Notes under the pieces: generated by a model | What the model was told of the DNA's origin: nothing | What the model saw: the letters and a program-made list of their open reading frames with translations, nothing else | Database searches by the model: none | Shown here: piece by piece, positions 62,401 through 64,000 of the stretch | Numbering within the stretch: position 1 is the first letter of the stretch | Layout: each line of letters opens with the position of its first letter | Position numbers and translations under genes: made by a program | NCBI GenBank assembly: GCA_965248995.1 | Contig: CBDFKY010000006.1 | Coordinates: 62,001-126,000 of the forward strand | Source of the DNA: CBDFKY01 sp965248995 | Lineage (GTDB): Bacteria > Pseudomonadota > Alphaproteobacteria > Rickettsiales > UBA998 | Reading direction: 5' to 3' | Length of the DNA stretch: 64,000 nucleotides

Positions 62401-62845
62401 CCAGGCCAAGCTCGGCAACTGGCAGCGGGCGCTGAATTTGCTGCGCGACGATTTCAGCCCGGAAGCGAAACTGATCCGCGCCGATATCTACTGGGACAAC
62501 AAGGACTGGGACAACGTCGCCAAGTCGGTCGAGGATATCATGGCCAGCCGTAAGGATATCACGGCGCCGCTGAATGATGAGGAAACGCAGGCACTGCTCA
62601 AGATGGCGGTGGCATATACCTACCGGCACGAGACCGACCAGCTGCAGTACCTGCGGGATTATTTCCTGCCGCTGGTCAAGGACAAGCAGCGGAAAGACAC
62701 GCTGGATTTCATCACCTCCGGTATCGATCCCGTCAACCGTAACACCATCGAGCGCCTAAGCGCGGAAATGGGCAAGATGAAAGGGTTTCTGGATAATTAC
62801 AAGGTGAGCCTGAGTAAGGAAGGGCTTAGCAGCGTGATTGATTGA
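59477..62845 (+). CDS. Large exported protein with AMIN-like and TPR-like regions
   Basis: A 1122-aa protein. Signal peptide (LLVSCAMLACGAGIAMPAPAAAA) then an AMIN-like beta domain (DVIIEFNQPVPVTIDGI, YIRSFIS-type strands), a Pro/Lys-rich linker (about 150-330), a second AMIN-like domain (FNERTAAASFTLGHNLYVVFNSKRQIDI), and a C-terminal helical half of TPR-like repeats (PLLRMKLAELYLSEGMHMEALGVL, YMLGRIYAEAGKFDKAEEKLKPLI, LNLLGELYANNGQYLDALRAWNDAV). AMIN domains target periplasmic proteins to the septum or cell wall. Its job is unknown; a cell-wall scaffold is likely. I use the ATG at 59477. Confidence 0.78.
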   Translation: MATLPSALFRQRLLVSCAMLACGAGIAMPAPAAAANMAAQLRKDFARLTLNGADGAKMKPSANGRDVIIEFNQPVPVTIDGITQNLKPYILNARQSPDQRQVILTMQDDYPIRSFISGTTSGVDILFKGRPKPERVVTDKTPLPSTTHLNPSKGVDVKDSILTTYKGGKNSVFSTQPSNPALKVAETSAVPSVPLLTKQPVQTPSSAPRPEPKAPKVITTKAPGVEKGSRKKESILQTKPVAKAEPKQTITALGKQIAAIPIPVKKPEMQESVKTAQAAPPVLPENTPIPAPAAPRANPLPEAIPVVPEPTLSTREEKEQAAQARISALMNSHPLVVGLKGGPVDAQLFFPFNERTAAASFTLGHNLYVVFNSKRQIDIKNLTTILPRYLTSVQQLPSEKGTVLRFVTDGEVYTTANLTGNGYEWVVDASRRPKIPKITTLPNVVSAPPLPAHVELEMVQMGDVITVIDSVSGDDVDVVPGYEGNHGVFPERILPDATVLRTGQGMAYLPTRPDVRLMKLRSGLRLSVPGGLAVSKNLAALPADAALADQQQSFTFYPYSQWKAADNTDFYAKERELFADISTADSKKAPLLRMKLAELYLSEGMHMEALGVLDIIHQDTPDVYDDYQLSALAGAANFMIGRFDAAAQNFTHPTVKDEEEAKMWQRMLEVLDGAGKNFDYFTYNQHYIRFYPPDMRRRIALLAADNALAQGKIEAVQKIFAGLAQDKLTDSLEGYKQYMLGRIYAEAGKFDKAEEKLKPLIDNPEDRFLRARAAFTLATSKYKAGLIDRPALIAALEPLRYVWRGDAFELNLLNLLGELYANNGQYLDALRAWNDAVTYYPDTAVARDASGRMAAAFVSLFNEGKANNLTPLSALALYYEFRDLTPLGRPGDVMIQHLADRLAGVDLLDRAASLLQHQVTYRLEKEERSRVGARLALIYLLNREPDKTLETLELTGYGDNGADLNRKRNHLAALAQAKLGNWQRALNLLRDDFSPEAKLIRADIYWDNKDWDNVAKSVEDIMASRKDITAPLNDEETQALLKMAVAYTYRHETDQLQYLRDYFLPLVKDKQRKDTLDFITSGIDPVNRNTIERLSAEMGKMKGFLDNYKVSLSKEGLSSVID

Positions 62846-62876
62846 AAGCTGTAAATCCTGCTTTGGTTCATTCGTC

Positions 62877-63782
62877 ATGTATTTTTCACAAGAAGATATT
62901 TTACAGTTCAAAGAAGGGTGGATTCTTATGAATCACCAATACGAGCAGCTCAAGTTTTCATGGTCATGGGCTCAATTTCAAACAGAAAAAGGGAAAGAAT
63001 ACGCTCTGCATGGATTCTCTAGAAGAATAAGTACGCTCAAAAGATGCATTGACAATATCTTCGCTATCTTTCCGCCGGAAAAGCGTGAAAAATTGAATAG
63101 CGAAGAAATGAAAGACGTGGAAATCAATCTGCAAGCGTTCTTCCTAAACATATTCGGCTGTCTGGATAATTTGATATGGGTATGGGTATTTGAGAAGAAC
63201 GTAACTGATAAAAAAGGAAACTTTCTCGGAAGCGTGGATCGTAACAGGGCGTTGACGTATAGACATAAGGTTGCTTATCCGGATTTGAGCAAACAAAATG
63301 TTGATCAGTTTGTTTACAATTCCCTGCCTGATAGTTTGCAGGAAGAGGTTGCAAAAACCCAGACTTGGTTTCAGGCGCTTAAGATATTTCGGGATTCTTT
63401 AGCCCACCGCGTTCCTCTCTACGTTCCCAAGGTACATACGCCGGAGACGCAAGAACGGGAACGGCAACTGATGGCCGAGCGCAACTTTTTATATCAGGAA
63501 ATAGAGTCGCTCAATGCGGCGTGGCGTGAAACATGCTCGCAAAATTTGTTCAGCGGCGCAATAGGAAAGGAAGCGATTGAAGCACATAATCTTTTGCTTG
63601 ATCCAAAACTTGACCGTTTGGAGCAAATGAGAAGTGAGTTGGATACCACCGCTAACAACGGATATGCGATGTTCGCTTCATACAACGAATTTTCAAGAGG
63701 CATACAATTTCATGACCAATTATTTTCTTCGTTCGCCACTATTCATCTGTTAGCTACCAACTTTCTAAAAGAGATGGCCTAA
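62877..63782 (+). CDS. HEPN-like helical protein
   Basis: A 301-aa, mostly helical, soluble protein. A motif FRDSLAHRVPLY at residues 171-182 (Arg172, four residues, His177) fits the R-x4-6-H of HEPN-domain RNases. The rest is unfamiliar: a long helical N-terminal part with LDNLIWVWVFEKN (LDN is also frequent in HEPN proteins) and a C-terminal SHOCT-free helical tail. It could be a toxin-like RNase or a nucleotidyltransferase partner, but no antitoxin gene is next to it. The ATG at 62877 is chosen over 62838. AT-rich compared with its neighbours. Confidence 0.6.
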   Translation: MYFSQEDILQFKEGWILMNHQYEQLKFSWSWAQFQTEKGKEYALHGFSRRISTLKRCIDNIFAIFPPEKREKLNSEEMKDVEINLQAFFLNIFGCLDNLIWVWVFEKNVTDKKGNFLGSVDRNRALTYRHKVAYPDLSKQNVDQFVYNSLPDSLQEEVAKTQTWFQALKIFRDSLAHRVPLYVPKVHTPETQERERQLMAERNFLYQEIESLNAAWRETCSQNLFSGAIGKEAIEAHNLLLDPKLDRLEQMRSELDTTANNGYAMFASYNEFSRGIQFHDQLFSSFATIHLLATNFLKEMA

Positions 63783-63784
63783 TT

Positions 63785-64000
63785 TTGTACTTCCTGATCA
63801 AAACCTTTCTCACCGCACTGATCGTGGCGGGCACTTCCGAACTAGCGCGGCGTTCCACCCTGTTCGCGGCGGCGGTCGTATCCCTGCCGCTCACATCCAT
63901 TCTGGCGTTCATCTGGTTATATCACGATACCGGGGACAAGCATAAGGTGGCGGAATTGTCCACCTCGATTTTCTGGCTGGTCATTCCCTCTTTGTTGTTC
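63785..64000 (+). CDS. DUF3147 membrane protein, cut by window edge
   Basis: Starts at a TTG two bases after the previous stop; 72 codons are visible. YFLIKTFLTALIVAGTSELARRST, AAAVVSLPLTSILAFIWLYHDTGD, then VAELSTSIFWLVIPSLLF match the start of DUF3147 (about 115 aa, three or four membrane helices). Function unknown. Coupled to the HEPN-like gene by position. Confidence 0.85.
   Translation, partial: MYFLIKTFLTALIVAGTSELARRSTLFAAAVVSLPLTSILAFIWLYHDTGDKHKVAELSTSIFWLVIPSLLF

Noticed and set aside
61046..62629. 527-codon open frame on the minus strand
   Set aside because: Antisense to the large AMIN/TPR gene; no motif, rich in Arg/Gln/His as in shadows.

Overview
The window is a 64 kb piece of a moderately GC-rich alphaproteobacterial chromosome. 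This rests on PhaR, a PHB-depolymerase-type esterase, TadE/TadG pilus proteins, the gene pair DUF2232-rplI, APH-fold homoserine kinase, MlaA/MlaC and CysE of the expected family types. A free-living, PHA-storing, Rhodospirillales- or Micavibrio-like organism fits, but I cannot name the genus. Most of the window is housekeeping DNA with tightly packed genes, broken by a few AT-rich accessory patches.

Layout. 1-7.1 kb: one minus-strand operon of eight overlapping or closely spaced genes (SPFH-SHOCT protein, two zinc-ribbon DUF4178 proteins, a 56-aa His-rich peptide, DUF350, membrane-fused spermidine-synthase-like protein, Tat-exported flavoprotein, membrane protein running off the edge). 7.4-11.3 kb: accessory patch with an RTX gene remnant, PHB-depolymerase-like esterase plus ribbon-helix-helix regulator, tRNA-Arg(CCG) with a nearby tRNA 5'-half remnant, an iron-permease-like protein and a charged 95-aa protein. 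11.4-30 kb: alaS, ssb, OmpA lipoprotein, ndk, pyrB, TPR lipoprotein, purM, phaR, a desaturase-like enzyme, nadE, rpsR-rpsF, ftsY. 30-42 kb: a divergent PEP-carboxylase-like protein, murJ, a response regulator with helical partner, rplI-DUF2232, typA, an entericidin-like peptide, thrB. 42-46 kb: TadG/TadE-type pilus genes with a hidden 58-aa gene. 46-57.6 kb: HI0933 flavoprotein, priA, odhB/sucB, an AT-rich putative metallopeptidase, ohr, metF, mlaA-mlaC-anmK. 57.7-58.8 kb: a small decayed insert flanked by imperfect direct repeats. 58.9-64 kb: cysE, a very large AMIN/TPR-like periplasmic protein, a HEPN-like protein and a DUF3147 gene cut by the edge.

The most striking new signal is a family of five 117-bp elements (7491, 9661, 19716, 39916, 58465). 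Each is two adjacent 53-nt near-perfect palindromes separated by an 11-nt AT-rich spacer, starting TATAG and ending CTATA. Substitutions inside the hairpins are paired (compensatory). Removing one copy together with one TA restores an open reading frame at two independent sites: an RTX C-terminal domain at 7.5 kb and a small ORF at 58.5 kb. This is what a non-autonomous mobile element (MITE) with TA target duplication, as in the IS630/Tc1-mariner superfamily, should look like. No transposase is present in the window.

All calls are by eye from motifs and context; no database search was run. Small genes found outside the supplied frames (3899-4069, 35083-35214, 42207-42383 and the two edge-truncated genes) were translated by hand.
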